In this document: positions 42,344 to 51,676 of the stretch, piece by piece
How the letters are laid out: each line of letters starts with the position of its first letter
Position numbering within the stretch: position 1 is the first letter of the stretch
NCBI RefSeq assembly: GCF_049847105.1
Contig: NZ_JBNCNS010000003.1
Span: 62,001-126,000, forward strand
Source of the DNA: Gordonia sp049847105
GTDB taxonomy: Bacteria; Actinomycetota; Actinomycetes; Mycobacteriales; Mycobacteriaceae
Length of the DNA: 64,000 bases
Direction: 5' to 3'
Program-made: the position numbers and the translations under genes
Notes under the pieces: model-generated
What the model was told of the DNA's origin: nothing
Seen by the model: only the letters and a program-made list of their open reading frames with translations
Database searches by the model: none

Positions 42344-43453
42344 TTGAGCATCGACCGATCTGCACCGAGCATCGACCGATCTGCACCGACACTTGCCGTC
42401 GTCGGCGGCGGTGTCATCGGACTGACGTGCGCGCTCGCCGCGGTCGACGCCGGCCACCGGGTCAGGGTCCACGACGCGGGCACCGCCGATCGCGCGGCCT
42501 GGGTGGCCGCCGGCATGCTGGGTTCCCTCGGCGAGGGTCACCCCGGCGAGGACGATCTCCTGGCGCTGTCGTCGGCGTCGGTGCGACGCTGGCCGGATCT
42601 GGTGGCCCGTTTACGCGATCCGACGGTGATGGCCGCCACCGAGTCGTTGTTTGTCGCGGCGTCGTCGGCAGATGCCGAGTATCTGTCGAACCTCGCCGAG
42701 TTCGTCTGGTCCCGCGCGCCGCGGGCGCACGATGATCTCCGGCGGGTCGATCTCGCCGAGATCCGTCGACGCGAACCGGGACTGAGCTCACGTCTGCACG
42801 GCGGATACCTGGCGGTGGGGGAGGGTGCGGTGGACAACCGCAGGCTGCTGGGCCGCCTTCGCGACGCCCTCATCGATGCGGGAGCGCAGTTCGTCGACGA
42901 GCGGGTGGCCGATCTCGCCGATGTCGACGCCGACCAGATCCTGGTCGCCGCCGGCCTGGGCACACGCTCGCTGGTCCCCGACGTGGCACTCCACGCGGCA
43001 AAGGGTGAGATCCTGCGGCTGCGCGGAACGCGATGGTCGGTGGCCCAGCCCGCCCGGGTGATCCGCGCCCGGATGCATGGACGGCAGGTCTATCTGGTCC
43101 CCCGCGACGACGGGATCGTCGTCGGCGCAACCCAATACGAGCCGCTGGACGAGAGCGAGGCGAAGCCCGAGGTGGGCGGCGTGACCGATCTGCTCGCCGA
43201 CGCCGTCGACTTGATGCCGGGATTGCGGACCTATGAACTCGCCGAGGCGGCCGCGGGCCTGCGGCCGTGCACCGCCGACGGACTGCCGATCATCCGGCGC
43301 GTCGACGACCGGGTCGTCGTGGCGACCGGGCACGGGCGCAACGGAATCCTGTTGGCGCCCTACACCGCCGACAAGGTTCTCGAACTGCTGACGGATCGCT
43401 GGGTCGCTGCAGGCGGACTCAGCAGCACCACGAAAGGAGCTGAGCCATCATGA
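42344..43453 (+). CDS. thiO: Glycine oxidase for thiamine thiazole synthesis
   Basis: 369 residues from the TTG at 42344, which has the GGAAGG ribosome site 9 nt upstream; the in-frame ATG at 42335 would abut that site. An FAD enzyme oxidising glycine to iminoglycine for ThiG. Motifs: LAVVGGGVIGLTCALAA near 18-34, GGYLAVGEGAVDNRRLLGRL near 151, RPCTADGLPIIRRV near 308 and GHGRNGILLAPYTA near 328. The N-terminus carries a perfect SIDRSAP duplication from a 21-bp tandem repeat. It overlaps thiS by 4 nt. Confidence 0.93.
   Translation: MSIDRSAPSIDRSAPTLAVVGGGVIGLTCALAAVDAGHRVRVHDAGTADRAAWVAAGMLGSLGEGHPGEDDLLALSSASVRRWPDLVARLRDPTVMAATESLFVAASSADAEYLSNLAEFVWSRAPRAHDDLRRVDLAEIRRREPGLSSRLHGGYLAVGEGAVDNRRLLGRLRDALIDAGAQFVDERVADLADVDADQILVAAGLGTRSLVPDVALHAAKGEILRLRGTRWSVAQPARVIRARMHGRQVYLVPRDDGIVVGATQYEPLDESEAKPEVGGVTDLLADAVDLMPGLRTYELAEAAAGLRPCTADGLPIIRRVDDRVVVATGHGRNGILLAPYTADKVLELLTDRWVAAGGLSSTTKGAEPS
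42346..42387 (+). repeat. Two perfect 21-bp tandem repeats in the thiO 5' end
   Basis: Units at 42346-42366 and 42367-42387 are identical (gagcatcgaccgatctgcac plus c). They encode SIDRSAP twice, ahead of the FAD fold, right after the riboswitch. Confidence 0.95.
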
Positions 43454-43647
43454 CGATTGTCGTCAACGGCGAGGCGACCGATCTCGCGCCCGACGCATCG
43501 GTCGGGGATCTGGTCGCGAAACTGGGGCTCCCCGAGCGCGGGATCGCGGTCGCGATCGACGGTGAGGTGGTTCCTCGTGGCCGCTGGGACCGGACCCTGC
43601 ACGACGACGCGAGCGTGGAGATCGTGACGGCGGTGCAGGGTGGATAG
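43450..43647 (+). CDS. thiS: Sulfur carrier protein ThiS
   Basis: 65 residues, a beta-grasp ubiquitin-like carrier. It ends in the required Gly-Gly (TAVQGG), which is thiocarboxylated and donates sulfur to the thiazole ring. It starts with MTIVVNGEATDL. Its ATG overlaps the thiO stop and its last 8 nt overlap the thiG start, so the three are tightly coupled under the TPP riboswitch. Confidence 0.96.
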   Translation: MTIVVNGEATDLAPDASVGDLVAKLGLPERGIAVAIDGEVVPRGRWDRTLHDDASVEIVTAVQGG

Positions 43648-44422
43648 CCGGATCGCGGCCGTGGCCGACACCCCGTTGCGGATCGCCGACCGTGAGTTGA
43701 CATCGCGCTTGATCATGGGCACCGGCGGTGCCACCAATCTCGCTGTGCTGGAACGCGCATTGGTGGCGTCGGGGACCGAGTTGACCACCGTGGCGCTGCG
43801 GCGGGTGAGTCCCGAGTCCCGGACCGGGATGGTCGAGCTGCTCCGCCGTCTGGACATCGCGATCCTGCCCAACACGGCCGGCTGCCACACCACTGCCGAG
43901 GCGGTGCTGACCGCGCAACTCGCGCGTGAGGCCGTCGAAACGCATTGGGTGAAGCTCGAAGTGGTCGCCGACGAGCGCACCCTGCTGCCCGATGCGGTCG
44001 AATTAATCGATGCGGCAAGAGCTCTCGTCGACGACGGGTTCGCCGTGCTGGCCTACACCAACGACGACCCGGTCCTCGCCGCGCGGCTGCAGGACCTCGG
44101 GGTGGCCGCCGTCATGCCGCTGGGCTCGCCGATCGGAACCGGCCTGGGGATCGCGAATCCACACAACATCGAGATGATCGTCGAGGCGGCGCAGGTCCCG
44201 GTGGTACTCGACGCAGGCATCGGCACCGCCAGCGACGCCGCACTGGCGATGGAGCTCGGTTGTGACGCGGTGCTCCTCGCGTCCGCGGTCACCCGCGCCG
44301 ACGACCCGGAGCGGATGGCGACCGCGATGCGACATGCCGTGATCGCCGGACGGTACGCCGCCGGCGCGGGCCGGATGCCCAAGCGGTTCTGGGCGCAGGC
44401 GTCGTCGCCGGCGCGTGCGTAG
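43640..44422 (+). CDS. thiG: Thiazole synthase
   Basis: 260 residues. A TIM barrel that condenses deoxyxylulose phosphate, iminoglycine and ThiS-thiocarboxylate into the thiazole. Motifs: SRLIMGTGGATNL near 22, RRVSPES near 54, LPNTAGCHTTAEAV near 75, HWVKLEVV near 101 with the Schiff-base lysine, GFAVLAYTNDDPVLA near 132 and GSPIGTGLGIANP near 161. GTG start overlaps thiS by 8 nt. The C-terminus (KRFWAQASSPARA) is ordinary. Last gene of the thiazole operon, followed by a 21-bp-period repeat region. Confidence 0.97.
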   Translation: MDSRIAAVADTPLRIADRELTSRLIMGTGGATNLAVLERALVASGTELTTVALRRVSPESRTGMVELLRRLDIAILPNTAGCHTTAEAVLTAQLAREAVETHWVKLEVVADERTLLPDAVELIDAARALVDDGFAVLAYTNDDPVLAARLQDLGVAAVMPLGSPIGTGLGIANPHNIEMIVEAAQVPVVLDAGIGTASDAALAMELGCDAVLLASAVTRADDPERMATAMRHAVIAGRYAAGAGRMPKRFWAQASSPARA

Positions 44423-44452
44423 CCCGTCGACCGGGCCCGATTCCGCGCCGAG

Positions 44453-44562
44453 CGTGCACAGATCTGCGTCCATCGTGCACAGAATCGTGTCGAGCGTGCG
44501 ACTGACCACCATGCGGCGCACGGTCGGCGAGAAGCTGCGAACGATCGGCGAGAAACTGCACC
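44453..44562. repeat. Degenerate 21-bp-period repeats between thiG and the DUF1330-like gene
   Basis: Two small arrays. cgtgcacaga-type units begin at 44453, 44474 and 44495 (third degenerate). cg(g/a)tcggcgagaa(g/a)ctgc units lie at 44521-44541 and 44542-44562. Both have an exact 21-bp period. They fill most of the 154-bp gap 44423-44576 between convergent genes; no gene or terminator is seen there. Confidence 0.75.
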
Positions 44563-44576
44563 CGATGGACGGGGAG

Positions 44577-44867
44577 TCAGGCGGATTCGACCCGCCACAT
44601 CTGCGTCCGCGCGACGCACCTGTCGCGACGCCGGGCCATTGCCTGCCGGCGTGAATCCTGCATGTAGGAGCCGAAGGCCGCCTCGTCGGCGAACTCGATG
44701 ATCTGGGTTTCCAGCGGATGGCCGGCATCGTCGTCGACGTTGCGTACGCGTGTGAGTACCCGGCCCCGGTGCTCGTCGACCAATCGCAGGACATCGTCCT
44801 CGTAGGCGTGCAATTCCGACTCCTGGCCGGTGACTGGCCAGAGCAGCACTGTGAACGTCGCCGGCAT
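44577..44867 (-). CDS. Small dimeric alpha/beta-barrel protein, DUF1330-like
   Basis: 96 residues. A hydrophobic strand FTVLLWPVTG, a helix, then LETQIIEFADEAAFGSYMQDSRRQAM, typical of ferredoxin-like alpha/beta-barrel proteins of the DUF1330/NIPSNAP kind. No catalytic residues are assignable; these often bind small molecules as dimers. Its ATG lies 6 nt from a TAGGGT box, so it is probably leaderless. It diverges from the ABC transporter pair. Confidence 0.78.
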   Translation of the reverse strand: MPATFTVLLWPVTGQESELHAYEDDVLRLVDEHRGRVLTRVRNVDDDAGHPLETQIIEFADEAAFGSYMQDSRRQAMARRRDRCVARTQMWRVESA

Positions 44868-44873
44868 GCGTAC

Positions 44874-44879
44874 ACCCTA
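44874..44879 (-). promoter_or_regulatory. -10 hexamer, leaderless DUF1330-like gene
   Basis: TAGGGT on the minus strand, 6 nt before the ATG at 44867. Confidence 0.5.
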
Positions 44880-44924
44880 TGACGACAGGCGGTGTGGAGT
44901 ACGCGCGGTCCGCGCGGAGATGTC

Positions 44925-44930
44925 TATGGT
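44925..44930 (+). promoter_or_regulatory. -10 hexamer, leaderless ABC ATPase gene
   Basis: TATGGT lies 6 nt before the GTG at 44937; there is no ribosome site. Confidence 0.5.
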
Positions 44931-44936
44931 CGAGGT

Positions 44937-45899
44937 GTGCTGACAGTCGAGAAGCTGACCAAGGACTTCGGGCGGACGCGCGCCGTCGACGATCTGTCCT
45001 TCCACGTCCGGCCCGGGGTGGTGACCGGGTTCCTGGGCCCGAACGGGGCAGGAAAATCCACGACGATGCGCATGATGCTCGGATTGGATCGACCGACGTC
45101 GGGGACCGCGACCATCAATGGTCGCCCGTATCGCGAGCTCGACCATCCGCTGCGGCAGGTCGGCGCGCTGCTCGACGCCGGGTGGGTGCATCCCAATCGC
45201 AGCGCCAGGTCGCATCTGCGGTGGATGGCGGCCTCCAGCAGCATCCCAGCGCGCCGGGTCGACGAGGTGATCGAGATGGTCGGTCTCACGTCGGTGGCCA
45301 CCAAACGCTCTGGCGGATTCTCGCTCGGCATGAAGCAACGGCTCGGTCTCGCCGGTGCCCTGCTCGGCGACCCGCACACGCTGCTGTTCGACGAGCCGGT
45401 CAACGGATTGGATCCGGAGGGCATCGTCTGGATTCGCAACTTCATGCGGCATCTGGCCGGGCAGGGCCGCACCGTCCTGGTGTCGAGCCACCTGCTCACC
45501 GAGATGTCGCTGACCGCCGACCATCTCGTGGTGATCGGCCAGGGACGGCTGATCGCCGACTGCTCGGTCGGTGAATTCACCAGCCGGGCCTCGAGCAGCG
45601 TGCGGGTCCGCAGCCCTCGACTACCAGACCTGCACCGGGTGCTCGCCGAGGCAGGTCTGAACGTCGTGCCCCTCACCGCATCCGACGGCCGCCCGGCGCT
45701 GTCCGTCGCCGAAGTCACCACCGATCAGGTGGGAGATCTCGCGGGGCAGGCCGGGATCGCGTTGCACGAACTGACCGGTACGAGTGCATCCCTGGAAGAG
45801 GTCTTCATGTCGATGACCGCGGGCGCGGTCCAGTACCAGGGCGGCGGCCCTCCCGCCCAGCCCGGCAACGACCCTCGAATCCAGGGAGGTCCGCGATGA
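44937..45899 (+). CDS. ABC transporter ATP-binding protein (ABC-2 type)
   Basis: 320 residues. Walker A GFLGPNGAGKSTT near 34-46, a signature region GGFSLGMKQRLGLAGAL near 125, Walker B LLFDEPVNGLDPEG near 147, and the H-loop VSSHLL. The C-terminal 100 residues form the DUF4162-like extension usual in bacitracin/drug ABC-2 ATPases. The GTG at 44937 fits a leaderless promoter; an earlier in-frame start at 44892 lacks support. It overlaps the permease by 4 nt. Substrate unknown, probably a lipid or peptide antibiotic. Confidence 0.92.
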   Translation: MLTVEKLTKDFGRTRAVDDLSFHVRPGVVTGFLGPNGAGKSTTMRMMLGLDRPTSGTATINGRPYRELDHPLRQVGALLDAGWVHPNRSARSHLRWMAASSSIPARRVDEVIEMVGLTSVATKRSGGFSLGMKQRLGLAGALLGDPHTLLFDEPVNGLDPEGIVWIRNFMRHLAGQGRTVLVSSHLLTEMSLTADHLVVIGQGRLIADCSVGEFTSRASSSVRVRSPRLPDLHRVLAEAGLNVVPLTASDGRPALSVAEVTTDQVGDLAGQAGIALHELTGTSASLEEVFMSMTAGAVQYQGGGPPAQPGNDPRIQGGPR

Positions 45900-46648
45900 T
45901 CGCCGCCATGAACGCCGAACGCATCAAGCTGACGTCCACGCGGTCGCCGTACTGGTGCATCGCCGTGGTCGTCGTGCTCGCGATCGCCGTCGCCGCGCTC
46001 ACCGGGGCGACCTCGACGGCGCCGCTTGGACCGTCGCCGGGCGAGTCCGCATGGACCGCGCTGATCGGACTGAACGCCTTCGGCGTGCTGGTGCTGATGA
46101 TCATGGCCGTGCTCGCGGTGACCAGTGAATACCGTTTCGGCACCATCCGGACCACCTTCCAGGCGATCCCGAAACGATCCACCGTCCTGCTCGCCAAGGC
46201 CGGTGTGTTCGGTGCGCTCGCCGTGGCGGTCACGCTGGTGCTCGCGGTGGTGGGCATCTTCTTGGTGCGCGGTCTCGCCGGTTCGTCGAGCGGCATCGAG
46301 CTCGGCGACCCCGGCGTGGTGCGCCAGATCTGGGGCACCCCCGTGATCGCCGCGCTCTATGTGCTGATCGGACTCGGTGTGGGCGCCATCGTCCGGCACA
46401 CGGCCGGCGCGATCGTGATCGTGCTGATCTGGAATCTTGCCCTCGAGTCGATCCTGTCCATCCTCCCCAAGGTGGGCGAGCACATCGCGCCGTTCCTGCC
46501 GTTCGCCAACGGTTCCCGCTTCCTGAACGAGGGAGCCGGTGACACCCAATACCACTGGAACGTCTACGGATCGCTGATCTACTTCGCCGTCTTCGCGGTC
46601 ATCATCTTCGTGATCGGGATCGTGATGACCGAGCGCCGTGACGCATAG
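45896..46648 (+). CDS. ABC-2 type permease
   Basis: 250 residues, six membrane helices. The N-terminal AMNAERIKLTSTRSPYW amphipathic segment and TSEYRFGTIRTTFQA after helix 2 are hallmarks of ABC-2 permeases paired with ABC ATPases. It forms the membrane channel with the upstream ATPase, with which it overlaps by 4 nt. It is followed 49 nt later by a LuxR regulator that has its own promoter. Confidence 0.9.
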   Translation: MIAAMNAERIKLTSTRSPYWCIAVVVVLAIAVAALTGATSTAPLGPSPGESAWTALIGLNAFGVLVLMIMAVLAVTSEYRFGTIRTTFQAIPKRSTVLLAKAGVFGALAVAVTLVLAVVGIFLVRGLAGSSSGIELGDPGVVRQIWGTPVIAALYVLIGLGVGAIVRHTAGAIVIVLIWNLALESILSILPKVGEHIAPFLPFANGSRFLNEGAGDTQYHWNVYGSLIYFAVFAVIIFVIGIVMTERRDA

Positions 46649-46685
46649 GGGTCGAATCGCGGTGTTGTCGACCGGGCAATGAGAC

Positions 46686-46691
46686 TAAAAT
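46686..46691 (+). promoter_or_regulatory. -10 hexamer, leaderless luxR promoter
   Basis: TAAAAT lies 6 nt before the ATG at 46698, the strongest -10 match in the window. Confidence 0.6.
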
Positions 46692-46697
46692 CCCCAC

Positions 46698-49313
46698 ATG
46701 TCCTCGAACTGGCCTCTGGTCGAGCGCGAGAAAGAGTTCCGCATCATCGAATCCGCGCTGCGCGGTGAGACGGCTGCGTGCGGTGTCGTGCTCACCGGCG
46801 ATTCGGGGGTCGGCAAGACGACCCTGGCGCGTCACGTCACGGCTGCGCTCGACGGCGGCGTGCGGTGGGTCGCGGGTACCGAGTCGGCCAGGAGCATCCC
46901 GCTCGGGGTGTTCGCACACCTGGTGGGACCGGCCACGACCAGCGATCCGGTGACCTATCTGGCTGCGGCGCGCGAATCGCTGCTCGCCGACGGGAACGTC
47001 GTGATCGGCGTGGACGACGCCCACCTCCTCGACGAGTTGTCCGCGACGCTGCTGCATCAGCTGGCCATCGATCGCGCGGTGCACATCGTCGCGACGGTCC
47101 GCAGTGGCGAGTCGGTGCCGGATGCGGTGACCTCGCTGTGGAAAGACAATCACCTCACACGGATCACGTTGTCGCCGTTCACCAAACAGCAGAGCGTGGA
47201 GCTCATCGAGTCGGTGTTGGGCGGACAACTGGAGGGACTCTCGGCCGACCTGATGTGGGAGGCGTCGGGTGGTAACGCGCTGTTCCTCCGGCATCTCGTG
47301 GAAGGCGCGCGACAGGCCGACACACTTCGTCAGGTGAACGGTGTGTGGCAGCTGCGGGGACGGGCCGCGATCACCTCGGAACTGGCGTCGCTGTTGGAGA
47401 GCCGCATCGAACAGCTCGATGACGCGGTGCTGAATGTGCTGAAGTACCTCGCCCTCTGCGAACCGCTCGACATCGAGATCCTCTCCGAGCTGGCAGGCGA
47501 AGAGGCGGTCGAGGAGGCTGAGATCGCCGGCCTGGTCCGCATCTCCCGTGATGGCCGCAGCCTGCAGGTTCGCTACAACCATCCATTGTTCGGCGAGGTC
47601 ATTCGGCACCGGCTCGGGCTGGCATCGTCACGACGATTGCGTGGGCGTCTGGTCAAGGCCCTCCGCGCGAGGGGTGCGGAGACGCCCACGGAACGCATCC
47701 GTCTCGCCGACCTCGCCTTGGAGAGTGACGTCGGCGTCGATGCGGACCTGATGAGCGCGGCCGCGCGCGACGCCCTCGGATTCGCCAACGCCCCGCTCGG
47801 TGAGCGGTTCGCACGCGCCGCTGCCGCCGAGGGGAAGGGAGGCGTCGGGGCGGCCGAACCGTTGGCACGGGCGCTGATGTGGCAGGGATACGCGGAAGAG
47901 GCGGAAAACGTGCTGGCCGTGTTTCGCCCCGAGGAGCTCAGCGAGTTGGAGCTGGTGCTCTGGGGCGGAATGCGATTCGGCAATCTCTTCTGGGCGCTCG
48001 GTGATGCCGAGCGTGCCGATCCGGTGCTGGACATGTTGCGCGAGAAGGTGACCGACCCCAACCTGTCGCTGGTGGTCAAGGGATACGCCGCTGCGCGTGC
48101 GGCGTTCGGAAATCGAGTCGACGATGCGATCGCATTGTCCGACGAAGTCCTCGGTTCGCCGAACCCATCTCCGTGGGCGGTGGAGTGGGCGGTCTTCGGC
48201 GGGGGCCTGTCGCGAGCGCTGTCGGGTCGCGGCGACGAGGTCGCCGAACTCGCCGCCCGGGCGCGTATCGCGGAGACCACAACCGACGGATTGCTCAGGT
48301 TCCCAACCGGTTTGGGTGAGATCCTGGCTCTGACGCTCACGGGCCGGCTCGACGAGGCGGACGTCCGGGCGCAGCGGTACGTCGCGTTCTCGAATGTCGG
48401 CCAATATCTGGGCTGGGGGATGGCGGGCATCCTGGTGTCGGTGGTCGAACTGGCGCGCGGCGACAGCTCGGCGGTGATCCGGCGTATGGACCAGACCCTG
48501 GCGACGCTCGACAGCGGCCGGGCCGCCGAATCCTGGAACTATCCGGCGCAGTTCTATCTGGTCCAGGCGCTCAGCGCGGCCGGGCGTACCGAGCGGGCCG
48601 AACGCGCATTGCGTAAGGCGCAGGACCGATTCGGCAGGCACATCGCGGTGTTCGGACCGATGCTCGCGATCGCGAAGTCGTGGCAGGAGGCGGCCGCGGG
48701 CACGGTGTCGGTGGCGGCGAAGACGGCGGGCGAGGCGGCCGGCGAAGCGCGGGAGTCCGGGCAATACGCGATCGAGGCCGAAGCGCTCCACTCGGCGGCC
48801 CGTTTCGGCGATTCCTCGGGTGCGCAACGCCTGCGGGAGCTGGCCGGCCGGATCGACGGGCCGCTCGCGGAGCTCTACGCGCGACACGCAGAGGCACTGG
48901 CAGCCGGCGACGCCGTCGAACTCGATCTCTGCGCAACCGAACTCGAACAGCTCGGAGTCCGGCTGTCGGCGGCCGACGCGGCCGCCCAGGCGAGTGTCCT
49001 GCACGAGGCTGCGGGCCACCGGGCGGCGACCGTCGCCGCGGCGGCGGTCGCCAATCGCCTCGCCGCGGAATGTGGCGGTCTGCGGACGCCGGCGCTGGTC
49101 GAGGCGGCGCAGCCGCTTCCGTTGACCACCCGTGAGCGCGAGATCGCCAATCTGGTGGCCGCGGGACTGTCCAACAAGGAGATCGCCGGACGCCTGACGG
49201 TGTCAGTGCGGACGGTCGAGGGCCACATCTATCGGGCCTGCACGAAACTCGACGTCGCCGACCGTTCCGAGATCGCCACCCTGCTGCTCAAGGCGAATGC
49301 GGGTACTGCCTGA
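46698..49313 (+). CDS. Large ATP-binding LuxR-family regulator (LAL type)
   Basis: 871 residues. An N-terminal AAA/STAND ATPase: Walker A TGDSGVGKTT at 33-42 and Walker B VVIGVDDAHLLD near 102-113. A long helical repeat region follows (about 330-790, TPR-like, Ala/Arg-rich). A C-terminal LuxR helix-turn-helix reads LTTREREIANLVAAGLSNKEIAGRLTVSVRTVEGH near 808-842. Such MalT/LAL regulators sense a ligand and activate nearby or distant operons; neither ligand nor target is evident. The leaderless start is well supported. Confidence 0.92.
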   Translation: MSSNWPLVEREKEFRIIESALRGETAACGVVLTGDSGVGKTTLARHVTAALDGGVRWVAGTESARSIPLGVFAHLVGPATTSDPVTYLAAARESLLADGNVVIGVDDAHLLDELSATLLHQLAIDRAVHIVATVRSGESVPDAVTSLWKDNHLTRITLSPFTKQQSVELIESVLGGQLEGLSADLMWEASGGNALFLRHLVEGARQADTLRQVNGVWQLRGRAAITSELASLLESRIEQLDDAVLNVLKYLALCEPLDIEILSELAGEEAVEEAEIAGLVRISRDGRSLQVRYNHPLFGEVIRHRLGLASSRRLRGRLVKALRARGAETPTERIRLADLALESDVGVDADLMSAAARDALGFANAPLGERFARAAAAEGKGGVGAAEPLARALMWQGYAEEAENVLAVFRPEELSELELVLWGGMRFGNLFWALGDAERADPVLDMLREKVTDPNLSLVVKGYAAARAAFGNRVDDAIALSDEVLGSPNPSPWAVEWAVFGGGLSRALSGRGDEVAELAARARIAETTTDGLLRFPTGLGEILALTLTGRLDEADVRAQRYVAFSNVGQYLGWGMAGILVSVVELARGDSSAVIRRMDQTLATLDSGRAAESWNYPAQFYLVQALSAAGRTERAERALRKAQDRFGRHIAVFGPMLAIAKSWQEAAAGTVSVAAKTAGEAAGEARESGQYAIEAEALHSAARFGDSSGAQRLRELAGRIDGPLAELYARHAEALAAGDAVELDLCATELEQLGVRLSAADAAAQASVLHEAAGHRAATVAAAAVANRLAAECGGLRTPALVEAAQPLPLTTREREIANLVAAGLSNKEIAGRLTVSVRTVEGHIYRACTKLDVADRSEIATLLLKANAGTA

Positions 49314-49426
49314 GCACGGTCTGGACCCTGTCTGGTCGAACCAGTCATGGGTGGGTCGATCTGGGGCCACAATGAGCGCAACCGGTCCGGATCGTCGGGG
49401 TCGGGAGGCGTGAGAGGTGGTGTGTC

Positions 49427-51676
49427 GTGGGCGACTCGTTGGTGCTCGCGGAGGTGCGCACGGAATGTGAGCTGCAGGCGGTGCGGGAGTGGGCCGCGAC
49501 CACCCATCCCGACGCCCCGGTGCGGGCACTGCGTGAGGTGGCCGCCGACGATCTGGAACCCGACACCGAGTTGATCCCCGCACGTGCTGTCTGGCTGCCC
49601 GCGGTGCGGCAGGGGGAGCGTCGGGTCTCGTTGGCGGACGTGCTGGTCCTGTCCAATCCCCGACGACCCATGGCGATACGGCAGAAGGCGATCAGGAATC
49701 GGCGACCCGATCGGCTGCGCGTGGTGCAGGGGGAACCGGCCACGGTGGCCGACCTGCGTGAGCGCTACGCCAACGAGTTCGCCGAAGGGGAACCGTTCAC
49801 CGCATTCGTGTCCGTGCAGGCGTCGCTGTCGGCGGAGCGTGCCGAGCGTCAGATCGTCGGTGACCGGTACAAGGTGCCGAGGCTGGTCGCCGAACAGATC
49901 AGCTCGTCGGCGCGGTTCCAGGCCAAGGCGGCCAAGCTCGCCGCCGAACTCGGTCGCCCGGCCGCGGTGGTGGTGCAGGAGGCGACCGACAAGATGTCGA
50001 ACTTCGTCGCCACCCAGAGCCGTCTGATGGACGACGTCTTCTCCTCGGTCTTCAGCAACCTGCACGAACGGACCTGGACCGTGTCGGTCGACCTCGACAC
50101 GCTGAACCGCCTGCGCACCCTCAACAGGTCACACGGCCTGGTGTTCCTGCCGTCGCACCGCTCCTACGTCGATCCGCTGGTGCTCGCCGAGGTCCTGCGT
50201 GGTCACGACTTCCCGCCGAATCTCGTTCTGGGGGGCAACAATCTGTCGTTCTGGCCCGTCGGGCCCATCGCCCGCCGGGCCGGGATGATCTTCATCCGCC
50301 GCAAATTCGGCGGCGATCCCGTCTACAAGTTCGCGATGCGGTCCTATCTGTCGTTCATCGTGGAGAAACGGTTCAACCTCGAGTGGTACATCGAAGGGGG
50401 CCGCAGCCGGACCGGCAAGCTGCGCAAGCCGATGCTCGGTCTGCTCGCCTACGTCGTCGACGCGGTCGAGCAACTCGAGGATTCCGACGTGATGGTGGTG
50501 CCGACCTCGATTGTCTACGACCAGCTGCACGAGATCGGCGCGATGGCGGCCGAATCCGCGGGCGGCACCAAGAAGCCGGAGGGCATCACCTGGCTGCTGA
50601 AGTACGCGAAGGCCCAGCGAAGCTACCTCGGGGAGGCGCGCGTTCGCTTCGGAGAACCGTTCTCGCTGCGGCAGGCGCTGCGCGAGGCCGGCGAGGGGCG
50701 GGCCAGACTGGACAAGGTCGCGTTCAAGGTGATGGACGAGATCAATGCCGCCACACCGATCTCGGCGACATCGCTCGCCGGCTTCGCGATCCTCGGTGCG
50801 CGCGATCGCGCGTACACCGCGGCGGAGATCGAGGCGATCCTCGCGCCGCTGCTCGACTACATCGATCGACGGGAGCTGCCCGGACCCGATCCCGCGTTGT
50901 GCCGCGGTGTCGGATTGCGGCGCACCTTGCGGGAGCTCACCGACGCGGGCGTGTTGACCACCTATGACGGCGGCACCGACACGGTCTGGTCGATCGCCCC
51001 CGACAACCACGCCGTCGCGGCCTACTACCGGAACGGGGCGCTGCACCATTTCGTCGATCGTGCGATCGTCGAACTGGGATTGCTGGCCACCGCCGACGGC
51101 GAGCTGGTGGTCGGCGAGGGTGGGTTGCTGCCGGCCGCCCAGCAGGAGGCATTGCGGATCCGGGATCTGCTGAAGTTCGAGTTCTTCTTCCCGACCAAGG
51201 ACGTCTTCCTGCACCGGCTCGGCGTCGAGCTCGATCTGCTCGCCCCTGGGTGGCGCGAGGTGTCGCCGAGCCCCGAATGGACCGATCGGGTGCTGCACGA
51301 CCATGCCGGCACGCTGTTCGCACGCCGCACCCTGCAGCCGTTCTTCGACGCCCAGCTGGTGGTGGCCGAACGGCTCGTCTGCCTGGGCGACGGCTCGCTC
51401 GGAAAGGATCAGGTGCTCGCCGACTGCCTCGGCCTGGGCAGGCAACTGTCGTTGCAGGGCATCGTGCGCAGCAAGGACTCGGTCTCGACGGAGCTCTACG
51501 ACGCGGCCTATCAGCTGGCCGAGAACCGGGGACTCGTTCCGGACGACGGCGTCGGTCGCGGTGACACCGATCTCGCGACCGCTCGGCAGAAGTGGCTCGA
51601 CGAGGTGCGCTCGATGCGCGAACGGTTGCGGCGAATCGCCTGGATCGAGGCCGAGCAGGCGGGATTGCTCGCATGA
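49427..51676 (+). CDS. plsB: Glycerol-3-phosphate 1-O-acyltransferase
   Basis: 749 residues, similar to mycobacterial PlsB2. Acylates glycerol-3-phosphate at the membrane, the first step of phospholipid and triacylglycerol synthesis. Acyltransferase blocks: LPSHRSYVDPLVLAEVL near 242 (HxxxxD), GMIFIRRKFGGD near 285, YIEGGRSRTGKLRKPMLGLL near 323 and VMVVPTSIVYDQL near 355. GTG start after a GAGAGG purine run. It overlaps the HAD-PlsC gene by 4 nt, giving the order of Rv2482c-Rv2484c. Confidence 0.94.
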   Translation: MGDSLVLAEVRTECELQAVREWAATTHPDAPVRALREVAADDLEPDTELIPARAVWLPAVRQGERRVSLADVLVLSNPRRPMAIRQKAIRNRRPDRLRVVQGEPATVADLRERYANEFAEGEPFTAFVSVQASLSAERAERQIVGDRYKVPRLVAEQISSSARFQAKAAKLAAELGRPAAVVVQEATDKMSNFVATQSRLMDDVFSSVFSNLHERTWTVSVDLDTLNRLRTLNRSHGLVFLPSHRSYVDPLVLAEVLRGHDFPPNLVLGGNNLSFWPVGPIARRAGMIFIRRKFGGDPVYKFAMRSYLSFIVEKRFNLEWYIEGGRSRTGKLRKPMLGLLAYVVDAVEQLEDSDVMVVPTSIVYDQLHEIGAMAAESAGGTKKPEGITWLLKYAKAQRSYLGEARVRFGEPFSLRQALREAGEGRARLDKVAFKVMDEINAATPISATSLAGFAILGARDRAYTAAEIEAILAPLLDYIDRRELPGPDPALCRGVGLRRTLRELTDAGVLTTYDGGTDTVWSIAPDNHAVAAYYRNGALHHFVDRAIVELGLLATADGELVVGEGGLLPAAQQEALRIRDLLKFEFFFPTKDVFLHRLGVELDLLAPGWREVSPSPEWTDRVLHDHAGTLFARRTLQPFFDAQLVVAERLVCLGDGSLGKDQVLADCLGLGRQLSLQGIVRSKDSVSTELYDAAYQLAENRGLVPDDGVGRGDTDLATARQKWLDEVRSMRERLRRIAWIEAEQAGLLA

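Noticed and set aside
43451..43464. gacgattgtcgtca in thiS matching the arm of the 1675-1752 palindrome
   Set aside because: It encodes the conserved ThiS start (MTIVVN) and has no partner arm, so chance is the better explanation.
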